Source: Flavimobilis massiliensis | GTDB lineage: Bacteria > Actinomycetota > Actinomycetes > Actinomycetales > Cellulomonadaceae | DNA length: 64,000 nt | Assembly (NCBI RefSeq): GCF_900240335.1 | Contig: NZ_LT964979.1 | Location: 2,790,001-2,854,000 of the forward strand | Reading direction: 5' to 3' | Part shown: positions 52,059-59,543 of the stretch, one piece after another | Position numbering within the stretch: position 1 is the first letter of the stretch | Layout: each line of letters opens with the position of its first letter | Translations under genes and position numbers: made by a program | Notes under the pieces: generated by a model | Database searches by the model: none | What the model was told of the DNA's origin: nothing | Seen by the model: only the letters and a program-made list of their open reading frames with translations

Positions 52059-54233
52059 GTGGCACGAGCAGGCACCGGCCGGTCCGGACACTCCCGCGGA
52101 GGCTCGGGCGGCTCGGGTGGTTCCGGCGGGCAGCGTCGGCGTGCCCGGGACGAGGGTCTTGCCGGGGTGCTCGCGGGGATCGCGCGCGAGATCGACGCCG
52201 CGGTTCGCAAGTCTCCGACGCGGCCTGCTGTGCGCACGAAGTTCCAGGTCGTCGCGCTCCTCGTGCGCGAGGAGCGGGCACGCGTCCAGGGCGACGAGTC
52301 GCTCACGGCCGCGAAGCGCACGCACGAGCTCAAGCGTCTTGACGGAGTCGCGACGTCGCTCGCGAAGATTGCGGCCCGTGACACGTCTCTTCTCACGCTC
52401 CTCGGTGAGGACGCGAGGGTCTCCGGCGCCGCACGCACCTACCGGGCGACGGTGCTGCGTGCTGCGGGCGTCGAGGTGCCCGACGACGTCGTCGAGGAGG
52501 TCGAGCCCGAGCCTGTCGTCGAGCGGACCGCCCCGCACCGCGTGGTGCCGCGGTCCGCCGTCTCGCGCCGCATGGCGAACCCCTTCCTCGCCCCGGACTT
52601 CGAGGCGGCGGCCGAGCGTCAGGCCGCGCGTCCGCGACGGCTCGCGGGCTGGGAGCTTCTCGAGCCGCTCTTCCGTTCCTTTGAGGTGGCGGGGACGGGC
52701 GAGGTCGCGTGCATGCCGCTGCCGGACGGGTCGATCGCGTCGGCCCCGCCCGGCCGCCAGCTCATGCACCACCAGGCGCAGGTCGTCCACGCGGCGGCGC
52801 GCGGGCACCGCACGTTCCTCCTCGCGGACGAGCCGGGGCTCGGGAAGACCGCGCAGGCGCTCCTCGCCGCGCAGGCCGGAGGCGCGTTCCCGCTTCTCGT
52901 GGTCGCGCCGAATGTCGTCAAGACGAACTGGGCCCACGAGGCGCGGCTCTGGGTCCCGCACCGGAGGGTCACGGTCATCCACGGCGACGGCGACGGCAGC
53001 GGTGACGGCGATCAGGTCGATGCGTTCGCCGACGTCATCATCGTCAATTACGAGATCCTCGACCGGCACGTCGACTGGCTCGGTGATCTGGGCTTCCGCG
53101 GGATGGTCGTCGACGAGGCGCACTTCATCAAGAACAGGTCGTCGCAGCGTTCGCGCAACGTCCTTACTCTCTCCAAGCGGATCCGGGAACGTACGGCGAA
53201 GCCGCTGCTCGTCGCGCTCACGGGAACACCTCTCATCAACTCGGTCGAGGACTTCCGCGCGATCTGGCAGTTCCTCGGGTGGATCGACGAGAAGCTGCCG
53301 GTCGGCGGTCTCATGACGGCGCTCGAGGACACGGGGCTCAGCCCGGGGGAGCCGGGGTTCTACGCGGCAGCGCGCCGCGCCGTCGTCGACATGGGCATCG
53401 TGAGGCGCCGCAAGGTCGAGGTTGTCGCGGACTTCCCGGCGCGGCGGGTCGCGGACCTTCCCGTCGAGATCGACGGGGCGCTGGGACGTTCGATCCGCGC
53501 GTCGGAGGCGGCCCTCGCTCGGCGCATGGTCGAGCACTACCGGTCGGCGCTCGCGCACCGGTCGGGCGACGTGGTCGAGGGTGTGGACCTCGCTCTGGCG
53601 CGCCGTGTCGCGGCGGCCGAGCTCAAGGACTCGACGTCGAAGGCTCAGGGCGAGAACATCTTCACGATGGTGCGCCGGCTCGGGCAGGCGAAGGCAGGGC
53701 TCGCCGCCGACTACACGGCGCAGCTCGCGCGCAACGTCGGCAAGGTCGTGTTCTTCGCGAAGCACGTCGACGTCATGGATGAGGCCGAGCGGGTCTTCGC
53801 CGACCGTGGCATCGGGTACGTCTCGATCCGTGGCGACCAGACCGCCCGTGCCCGGGCGCACGCGGTCAAGGCGTTCACGGAGGACGACGACGTGCAGGTC
53901 GTCGTGTGCTCGCTCATGGCGGCGGGCGTCGGCCTCAACCTCCAGGTGGCGTCGAACCTCGTGCTCGCCGAGCTGCCGTGGACGGATGCGGAGCAGACGC
54001 AGGCGATCGACCGTGTCCACCGCATCGGTCAGGACGAGCCGGTCACGGCGTGGCGGGTGGTCGCGGCGCAGACGATCGACGCGAAGATCGCCGAGCTCAT
54101 CGACGCGAAGTCGGGGCTTGCCGCGCGCGCGCTCGACGGTGCTGACATCGACGACGAGGCGTCGTCGACGGACGTCCAGCTCGAGGCTCTCGTCGCGCTG
54201 CTCGTCGAGGCGCTCGGGGGCGCGGCGTCCTGA
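52059..54233 (+). CDS. SNF2-type DEAD/DEAH-box helicase
   Basis: 724 aa from GTG 52059 (VARAGTGRSGHSRGGSGGSG) with aaggaag upstream. A Gly/Ser lead, a helical N-domain of about 170 residues, then the SNF2 motor: Walker A DEPGLGKTAQ, motif II VDEAHFIKN, motif III LTGTPLINS, motif VI DRVHRIGQ. It resembles single-subunit bacterial SNF2 ATPases. Encoded between nudC and mycoredoxin, a spot held by other genes in mycobacteria. Probably a DNA translocase acting in repair, by location only. Confidence 0.88.
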   Translation: MARAGTGRSGHSRGGSGGSGGSGGQRRRARDEGLAGVLAGIAREIDAAVRKSPTRPAVRTKFQVVALLVREERARVQGDESLTAAKRTHELKRLDGVATSLAKIAARDTSLLTLLGEDARVSGAARTYRATVLRAAGVEVPDDVVEEVEPEPVVERTAPHRVVPRSAVSRRMANPFLAPDFEAAAERQAARPRRLAGWELLEPLFRSFEVAGTGEVACMPLPDGSIASAPPGRQLMHHQAQVVHAAARGHRTFLLADEPGLGKTAQALLAAQAGGAFPLLVVAPNVVKTNWAHEARLWVPHRRVTVIHGDGDGSGDGDQVDAFADVIIVNYEILDRHVDWLGDLGFRGMVVDEAHFIKNRSSQRSRNVLTLSKRIRERTAKPLLVALTGTPLINSVEDFRAIWQFLGWIDEKLPVGGLMTALEDTGLSPGEPGFYAAARRAVVDMGIVRRRKVEVVADFPARRVADLPVEIDGALGRSIRASEAALARRMVEHYRSALAHRSGDVVEGVDLALARRVAAAELKDSTSKAQGENIFTMVRRLGQAKAGLAADYTAQLARNVGKVVFFAKHVDVMDEAERVFADRGIGYVSIRGDQTARARAHAVKAFTEDDDVQVVVCSLMAAGVGLNLQVASNLVLAELPWTDAEQTQAIDRVHRIGQDEPVTAWRVVAAQTIDAKIAELIDAKSGLAARALDGADIDDEASSTDVQLEALVALLVEALGGAAS

Positions 54234-54367
54234 CGCGGCGCCGCGACGTGCGGTCCCGTGCCTGTCGGCGGAATGCCGGGCGGTGGGGGATCGTTATGCT
54301 GCGGCAGGGCCACATGGCCCGCTGCCCTTCCCGACGCCTGCACGTCCGACGCTCCCGGAGGAGACCC

Positions 54368-54634
54368 GTGACCCTTGCCGCACCGCACGTCCCTGAGGCC
54401 GGTTCCGTCGTCATGTACTCGACGACGTGGTGCGGCTACTGCACGCGCCTCAAGGCTCAGCTCGACTCGGCGGGCATCGGCTACACCGAGGTGAACATCG
54501 AGGAGGTGCCGGGGACGACCGACTATGTCGCGTCGGTCAACGGCGGCGACTGGATCGTGCCGACCGTCGTGTTCCCGGACGGTACGTCCGCGACGAACCC
54601 GTCGCTCGCGCAGGTCAAGGCTCGCCTGGCCTGA
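54368..54634 (+). CDS. mrx1: Mycoredoxin (Mrx1-like glutaredoxin)
   Basis: 88 aa from GTG 54368 (VTLAAPHVPEAG) with ggaggag upstream. Active site TTWCGYCTRLK matches the mycoredoxin CGYC, and the cis-proline loop is IVPTVVF. Uses mycothiol to reduce mixed disulfides. Lies 134 nt after the SNF2-type gene and 63 nt before a small membrane protein, in the position known near uvrD2 in mycobacteria. Confidence 0.92.
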   Translation: MTLAAPHVPEAGSVVMYSTTWCGYCTRLKAQLDSAGIGYTEVNIEEVPGTTDYVASVNGGDWIVPTVVFPDGTSATNPSLAQVKARLA

Positions 54635-54697
54635 GCCGGGCCTCGCCCGACGACCGCCGCGCGAGCGCGCGGCGACCGATCCGAGAGGGGGACGACC

Positions 54698-55000
54698 ATG
54701 TGGACCGTCGTGCACTGGGTCGCGCTCGTGTGGGCCGTGGGGAGCGCGATCTACGTCGGGGTGGCGTGGTCCCGCAAGGTCGGGGCGCGCCGCGCGCCTG
54801 ACGCCGCTGCGCAGCCGAGCACGTTCCTCCTCGCGCGGGTCGGCATGATCGCGGTGCTTCTCGCCCTCATGGTCGACGAGGATCCTTCGGTCGGCCCGTG
54901 GTGGCTCCGGGTGGGCGGGCTCGTCGTCGCGCCGATGGCGCTCGCGTTCGGCGCCTCGTGGACGCACGAGCGCGCGCGGAGCAGCACCGACTCGGCCTGA
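54698..55000 (+). CDS. Small hypothetical membrane protein
   Basis: 100 aa from ATG 54698 with gagaggggg upstream. Three hydrophobic segments (about 2-22, 44-60, 70-88) separated by short charged loops (SRKVGARR, DEDPS). I do not recognise a family. Between mycoredoxin and uvrD2 on the same strand. Codon use looks like its neighbours. Confidence 0.72.
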   Translation: MWTVVHWVALVWAVGSAIYVGVAWSRKVGARRAPDAAAQPSTFLLARVGMIAVLLALMVDEDPSVGPWWLRVGGLVVAPMALAFGASWTHERARSSTDSA

Positions 55001-55112
55001 GCCCCGCGTGCCGAGGCCCGCGTCGTCCCCAGGGGCGGTGCGGGCCTTCGTCGTCCCCAGGTGAGGGGGCGGGTTCCGTGGATGTCGGTGGCGCCTGGGA
55101 TGATCGACGACG

Positions 55113-57089
55113 ATGACTCCCGACGAGATCCTTGACGCCCTCGACCCCGACCAGCGCGCCGTTGCTGAGGTGGTCCACGGGCCCGTCGTCGTGCTCGCGG
55201 GCGCGGGGACGGGCAAGACGCGCGCGATCACGCACCGCATCGCGTACGGCGTGCGGGCCGGCTACTACCCGGCGACGTCGGTGCTCGCGGTGACGTTCAC
55301 GGCGCGTGCGGCGGGGGAGATGCGCGGGCGGCTGCGGGCGCTTGGCGTCGGCGGGGTCCAGGCGCGCACGTTCCACGCTGCGGCGCTGCGGCAGGTCGGG
55401 TACTTCTGGCCGAAGATCGTCGGCGGGGCACCGCCGCGCATCGTCGAGCAGAAGGCGCAGATCGTCGCGCACGCCGCGACCGGGCTCGGGATCTCGGTCG
55501 ACAGGCTCGCGGTGCGGGACATCTCCTCGGAGATCGAGTGGGCGAAGGTCTCGCTCGTCCCGGCCGACGGCTACGCGGAGGCGGTCGCGGCACTGCGGCG
55601 CGAGCCTCCTGCCGGGCTCGAGGCTCAGACGGTCGCGCGTCTGCTGCGGGCGTACGAGGACACGAAGAACAACCGCGCGCTCATGGACTTCGAGGACGTG
55701 CTGCTCTACCTCGCGGACATGATCGCTTCGCACACGTCGGTCGCCAACGAGATCCGGCAGCAGTACCGGCGTTTTGTCGTCGACGAGTACCAGGACGTCT
55801 CACCCCTGCAGCAACTCGTCCTCGACCAGTGGATGGGCCCGCGCCGCGACCTGTGCGTCGTCGGCGACCCCTCCCAGACCATCTACTCGTTCACGGGTGC
55901 GACCCCGCGCCACCTGCTCGAGTTCCGCAAGCGTTTTCCGGACGCGACCGAGGTGAGGCTCGTGCGCGACTACCGCTCGACGCCGCAGGTCGTGGGGGCT
56001 GCCAACGCGCTGCTCGCCGACCCGCGCGCACGGACGTACGCGGGTCTCGAGCTCAAGGCGCAGCGTCCTGCAGGGCCGCCCGTCGGGCGTTCCGTGCACG
56101 ACGACGACGAGGCCGAGGCCGCGTTCGTCGCAGGGCGTGCCGCGCGGCTCATCGCCTCGGGGGTCCGCGCGAGCGAGATTGCTGTGCTCTTCCGCACGAA
56201 CGCGCAGTCGGCGGTCCTCGAGAACGCGTTCGCGGACGCGGGGGTGCCGTACCTCGTGCGCGGCGGCGAGCGCTTCTTCCAGCGCAAGGACGTCCGGGAC
56301 GCGCTCGTCCTCCTGCGCGGCGCGGCCCGCGCCGTCGAGCCGGGCGTCGCGCTCGGCGAAGCGGTGCGCGACGTCCTGCTCAACGCAGGCTGGGCACCCG
56401 AGCCGCCCGCGGCGCGGGGCGCGGTGCGCGAACGCTGGGAGGCCATGCAGGCGCTCGTCGCGCTCGCGGACGACCTCGCGACCCGCGAGGGCGCTGACAT
56501 CCGGATGCTCGTTGCCGAGCTCGACGAGCGTGCCGCGGTGCAGCACGCGCCGACGGTCGAAGGTGTGACGCTCGCGTCCCTCCACGCCGCGAAGGGTCTC
56601 GAGTGGGACGCGGTGTTCCTCGTCGGGCTGAGCGAGGGCCTCATGCCGATCTCGCTCGCGACGGACCCGGCCGCGATCGCTGAGGAGAAGCGACTCCTCT
56701 ACGTCGGCATCACGCGTGCCCGCGAGCACCTGCACCTGTCGTGGGCGCGCTCGCGCGGCGGCTCGGGCCGAGCTTCGCGCACCCGCTCGCGCTTCCTCGA
56801 GCATCTCGGCGCCGACGCCACGAAGGGTCGGCGGAGCACCGTCGTCCACGATCGCAGTGAGGGCCCCGACCCCGTGCTCCTCGACTCCCTGCGCCGGTGG
56901 CGCGACCTGCGCGCCGAGGACATCGGCCGGCCCGTGCACGTCGTCGTCACCGACGTGACGCTCGAGGAGATCGCGACGCTCCGGCCGACGACCCTCACCG
57001 AGCTCGCCGACGTCCGCGGGCTCGGCGCAGACCGACTCGACCGCTACGCGGATGACCTGCTGAGGCTCCTCGAGCAGCACCGTAGCTGA
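55113..57089 (+). CDS. uvrD2: UvrD2-like superfamily 1 helicase with HRDC domain
   Basis: 658 aa. Walker A GAGTGKT (30-36), motif II FVVDEYQDVSPLQQL, motif IV-V SLHAAKGLEWDAVFLVG, motif VI YVGITRAREHLHLSW. The C-terminal HRDC domain starts near 585 (LLDSLRRWRDLRAEDIG). The tetracysteine module that links motor and HRDC in mycobacterial UvrD2 is absent: no Cys occurs after the motor. Probable 3' to 5' DNA helicase in repair. GATGAT at 55099-55104 lies 8 nt before the ATG. Confidence 0.9.
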   Translation: MTPDEILDALDPDQRAVAEVVHGPVVVLAGAGTGKTRAITHRIAYGVRAGYYPATSVLAVTFTARAAGEMRGRLRALGVGGVQARTFHAAALRQVGYFWPKIVGGAPPRIVEQKAQIVAHAATGLGISVDRLAVRDISSEIEWAKVSLVPADGYAEAVAALRREPPAGLEAQTVARLLRAYEDTKNNRALMDFEDVLLYLADMIASHTSVANEIRQQYRRFVVDEYQDVSPLQQLVLDQWMGPRRDLCVVGDPSQTIYSFTGATPRHLLEFRKRFPDATEVRLVRDYRSTPQVVGAANALLADPRARTYAGLELKAQRPAGPPVGRSVHDDDEAEAAFVAGRAARLIASGVRASEIAVLFRTNAQSAVLENAFADAGVPYLVRGGERFFQRKDVRDALVLLRGAARAVEPGVALGEAVRDVLLNAGWAPEPPAARGAVRERWEAMQALVALADDLATREGADIRMLVAELDERAAVQHAPTVEGVTLASLHAAKGLEWDAVFLVGLSEGLMPISLATDPAAIAEEKRLLYVGITRAREHLHLSWARSRGGSGRASRTRSRFLEHLGADATKGRRSTVVHDRSEGPDPVLLDSLRRWRDLRAEDIGRPVHVVVTDVTLEEIATLRPTTLTELADVRGLGADRLDRYADDLLRLLEQHRS

Positions 57090-57138
57090 ACCGAAGATCA
57101 CGAACAGGTCACGATCGCGACGGGTCCACGATAAAGAG

Positions 57139-57169
57139 TTGGCCACCGCGCGAGACCCCGGTCTACGGT
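57139..57169 (+). promoter_or_regulatory. whiB7 promoter with AT-rich upstream patch
   Basis: TTGGCC (57139-57144) and TACGGT (57164-57169) form -35 and -10 with a long 19-nt spacer. ATAAAG lies directly upstream of the -35 (57131-57136). WhiB7 activates its own promoter through an AT-rich patch next to the -35, so this fits autoregulation; inferred from that knowledge. Confidence 0.5.
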
Positions 57170-57239
57170 GGTCGAGTTCCTGACGGCAGTGCCCACGACG
57201 CGATGCGTCGCAGGCCGAGAAGAGAGAGGGGTGAGCAGC

Positions 57240-57386
57240 ATGAAGAACTTCCAGACCATGACGACGTCGATCGTCGATACGGGCACGGCCCGCGGTCGCA
57301 CCATGCGCGCTCACCTCGCCGGAGCACACCGTCTGCTCCCCAGCAAGGCGCATGCAGCGCCACTGACGTCCTCGTCCGGCATCTGA
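57240..57386 (+). CDS. Upstream ORF in the whiB7 leader
   Basis: 48 aa from ATG 57240 (MKNFQTMTTSIVDTGTARGR...), with gagaggggtgag upstream. Stops 162 nt before whiB7. Basic middle (RTMRAHLAGAHRLLP). Such uORFs control whiB7/wblC in Streptomyces and mycobacteria: ribosomes slowed by antibiotics change leader folding and allow readthrough. The peptide itself is not expected to matter. GTG 57231 would add three residues. Confidence 0.65.
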   Translation: MKNFQTMTTSIVDTGTARGRTMRAHLAGAHRLLPSKAHAAPLTSSSGI

Positions 57387-57548
57387 CGCCACCCGCGTCC
57401 ACCCGACGACCGTCGCACCCGCCCGCAAGGCGGAACACCTCGCAGAACGCACCCTCGCGCAGCCGGTATCGCAGCCGGACACGCGAGGCGGACCGCAGCG
57501 AGGCGCACCCTCTCTCTTGCACCAGCTCGGAACACCCCGGAGGCCACC
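57387..57548 (+). promoter_or_regulatory. whiB7 attenuator region with exclusive hairpins
   Basis: Blocks CCTCGC (57438-57443) and CCTCGCG (57453-57459) can each pair with CGCGAGG (57482-57488) or GCGAGG (57498-57503), giving rival stems. A T/C-rich stretch ccctctctcttgc (57508-57520) follows the last block, as after a terminator. Position between uORF and gene matches attenuation; folding is not calculated. Confidence 0.5.
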
Positions 57549-57962
57549 GTGCGGCCCAGCATGCTTCTCGCACCGTCCACCCAGCGTGACGACCTCGTCG
57601 TCGCCCCGATCTCCCGACCCACGACGGTCACCCCGACCACGCCTTCGCCCGTGCAGCGGACTGCCACGCCCTCGACCCGGGAGGAGCGCGCCGAGTTCGA
57701 CGCGCTCCTCGCCGCGGTCGTCCCGTGCCGCACCGAGGACCCCGAGCTCTGGTTCGCGGAGCGCACCGCAGACGTCGAGCGCGCCAAGGCCCTGTGCCGC
57801 GAGTGCCCGCTCGCCGTCGGATGCCTCGCTGGCGCGATCGAGCGCAACGAGCCCTGGGGCGTCTGGGGCGGCGAGGTCTTCGTCGACGGGCAGGTCGTCG
57901 CCATGAAGCGCGGCCGCGGCCGCCCGCGCAAGGTGCGTCCCGAGGACGCGCAGGTCGCATGA
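57549..57962 (+). CDS. whiB7: WhiB7 family transcriptional regulator
   Basis: 137 aa from GTG 57549 with ggagg at 57539-57543. Cys60, Cys83, Cys86 and Cys92 are the 4Fe-4S ligands; EPWGVWGGE (101-109) is the WhiB sigma-contact loop; RGRGRPRK (121-128) is the AT-hook special to WhiB7. It activates intrinsic antibiotic-resistance genes with the main sigma factor. A 30-residue Thr/Pro-rich lead is extra. Controlled by the leader upstream and followed by a terminator hairpin. Confidence 0.93.
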   Translation: MRPSMLLAPSTQRDDLVVAPISRPTTVTPTTPSPVQRTATPSTREERAEFDALLAAVVPCRTEDPELWFAERTADVERAKALCRECPLAVGCLAGAIERNEPWGVWGGEVFVDGQVVAMKRGRGRPRKVRPEDAQVA

Positions 57963-58042
57963 TGCACAGCGACCGTCCCCGGGACGCGCAGGTCACGACG
58001 TGACCGCCGTCCGCCCGGCACCAGTCCGGGCCGCAGCACCGC

Positions 58043-58077
58043 AGGCCGGTGCACCCGCCGCGCGGGTGCGCCGGCCT
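58043..58077. terminator. Bidirectional hairpin after whiB7
   Basis: Arms AGGCCGGTGCACCCG (58043-58057) and CGGGTGCGCCGGCCT (58063-58077) pair at 14 of 15 positions around ccgcg. Lies between whiB7 and the convergent ThiF-like gene. Confidence 0.7.
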
Positions 58078-58096
58078 TCGGCGTTCCTGGGCGCGG

Positions 58097-58831
58097 TCAG
58101 GCGCAGCCGCACGCCGGATGGACCGGCCAGTACTCGACCGTCGGTGTGAGGTCCGGCAGCGTGAGCCTCGTCGTGCGCGCGAGTCCGCGCGTCGACGGTG
58201 CCGGCACGAGGAGCTCGAGGGTGCGCGCCGCAGCGAGGCCGGCCCCCGTGACGGCGAGCACAGGATCCTCAGCGCCGTTGCCCACGTGCCTGCCCCGCGC
58301 GGGAGGCACGTGGTCGTCGACACGGTGCAGATCGACGCAGCGCAGGCACGCGGTGCGACCAGGGACGACCCCGGGCCCGACCTCGAGCCAGCCGTTCCCC
58401 CACGTGACGAGGAGGTGAGGCACGCCCTGCGCGACGAGCCGCCACGTGCACGCCGGGTCGATGCGCTCGTGCGTGACGATGACCGCCGCGGCGAGCGTGC
58501 CCGGGTCGTGCCCGTCGAGCACCCCCGGCGACACCGCCGTCGAGGTGAGGAGCGAGCCGGCGAGCACTCCCGCGGCGGACACGGGCCGGGGACGTCCGAC
58601 GTCTCCGACGCGATAACCGCCGATGCCGACGTCGTCGTGCGCGACGGACGCCGCGTCGTCGAGGACGAGGCGGTGCGCGCCGAGCGACGCGAGCGTCCGG
58701 GCGAGCTGCAGCCCGAGCGGACCGAGGCCGAGCACGCCGACGGTGCTGCTCTGGAGGGCTGCCACAGCGGCACCGTGAGCCGCCACGGCAGGCGCCTGGC
58801 TGTCGGGTCGCGGAAGCGTCTGGATGGTCAC
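58097..58831 (-). CDS. ThiF-like Rossmann protein with zinc-type cysteines
   Basis: 244 aa from GTG 58831. VGVLGLGPLGLQLARTLASL is the nucleotide-binding loop of the ThiF/E1 fold, and CLRCVDLHR with a C-terminal CGC provides two cysteine pairs, as in ThiF and TOMM cyclodehydratase partners. Length is short, and the usual E1 catalytic cysteine loop is not clear. No cognate precursor peptide or YcaO gene lies nearby. Encoded next to whiB7 in other actinobacteria as I recall. Function unknown. Confidence 0.75.
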   Translation of the reverse strand: MTIQTLPRPDSQAPAVAAHGAAVAALQSSTVGVLGLGPLGLQLARTLASLGAHRLVLDDAASVAHDDVGIGGYRVGDVGRPRPVSAAGVLAGSLLTSTAVSPGVLDGHDPGTLAAAVIVTHERIDPACTWRLVAQGVPHLLVTWGNGWLEVGPGVVPGRTACLRCVDLHRVDDHVPPARGRHVGNGAEDPVLAVTGAGLAAARTLELLVPAPSTRGLARTTRLTLPDLTPTVEYWPVHPACGCA

Positions 58832-58867
58832 GCACCGAGGATGGCAGTGGACAGTGTCTCGTGGGAC

Positions 58868-58876
58868 TTGTCCACA
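58868..58876 (+). promoter_or_regulatory. Single DnaA-box-like site
   Basis: TTGTCCACA matches the actinobacterial DnaA box exactly. One copy in the 96-nt divergent promoter between the ThiF-like and metallopeptidase genes. A single 9-mer can occur by chance. Confidence 0.3.
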
Positions 58877-58927
58877 GGGTCGGCGCGTGCGGTCCCGTCC
58901 GCACGCGGGTCACGGTACGGTCGAGCC

Positions 58928-59470
58928 ATGAGCGAGGGGGCTGACGCGACCGGGGCCGCTGTCGAGGTGCGCCGCAGCCGGCGCCGCACCCGTACGGTGA
59001 GCGCATACCGCGAGGGTGGACGCACGATCGTCGCGATCCCCGCACGCTTCACTAAGACCCAGGAGCGCGAGTGGGTCGAGCGCATGCTCGAGCGCCTCGC
59101 CGCGAAGGAGGCCCGGCGCAGGCCGTCGGACGCACAGCTCCTCGAGCGCGCGATGGAACTCTCGGCGCGCTACCTCGACGGTCTCGCGGTCCCCGCGAGC
59201 GTTACGTGGTCCGCTCACCAGGAGCGGCGCTGGGGGTCGTGCACGGTCGACGACCGCACGATCCGCATCTCGACACGAGTGCGCGGCCTGCCGTCGTGGG
59301 TGCTCGACTACGTGCTCGTTCACGAGCTCGCGCACCTGCTCCAGGCGGGTCACGGCCCCGGCTTCTGGGAGCTCGTCGAGCGCTACCCGCGCACCGAGCG
59401 TGCCCGCGGGTTCCTCGAGGGGGTCGCGTTCACGCACGACCACGGCGACACGGGCGACCACGTCGACTGA
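58928..59470 (+). CDS. YgjP/WLM-like zinc metallopeptidase
   Basis: 180 aa from ATG 58928, with TACGGT (58916-58921) 6 nt upstream. RRWGSCTVDDRTIRIS precedes the zinc site LVHELAHLLQAGHGPGFW, the HExxH motif with a third His downstream, as in the YgjP (DUF45) family. N-terminal half is a small basic beta domain. Cytosolic; substrate unknown. The C-terminal HDHGDTGDHVD could also bind metal. A weak hairpin follows (59484-59502). Confidence 0.88.
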   Translation: MSEGADATGAAVEVRRSRRRTRTVSAYREGGRTIVAIPARFTKTQEREWVERMLERLAAKEARRRPSDAQLLERAMELSARYLDGLAVPASVTWSAHQERRWGSCTVDDRTIRISTRVRGLPSWVLDYVLVHELAHLLQAGHGPGFWELVERYPRTERARGFLEGVAFTHDHGDTGDHVD

Positions 59471-59483
59471 CGTACCCGCCGCC

Positions 59484-59502
59484 GCGGCATGCTCGCTGCC
59501 GC
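59484..59502. terminator. Weak hairpin between convergent genes
   Basis: GCGGCA (59484-59489) and TGCCGC (59497-59502) form a 6-bp stem between the YgjP-like gene and the DUF2342 gene. A 12-bp direct repeat (ctcaggccttcgg) at about 59531-59555 covers the stop codon of the latter. Confidence 0.35.
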
Positions 59503-59543
59503 CACGTGCTCGCCGAGGCGACGCGGCCGCTCAGGCCTTCGGC

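Noticed and set aside
51120..54020. 966-codon minus-strand ORF opposite nudC and the SNF2-type helicase
   Set aside because: Antisense to genes with complete catalytic motifs; no recognisable domain.
58868..58876. Replication origin at the DnaA-like 9-mer
   Set aside because: One box only, no AT-rich unwinding region, and no dnaA or dnaN nearby.
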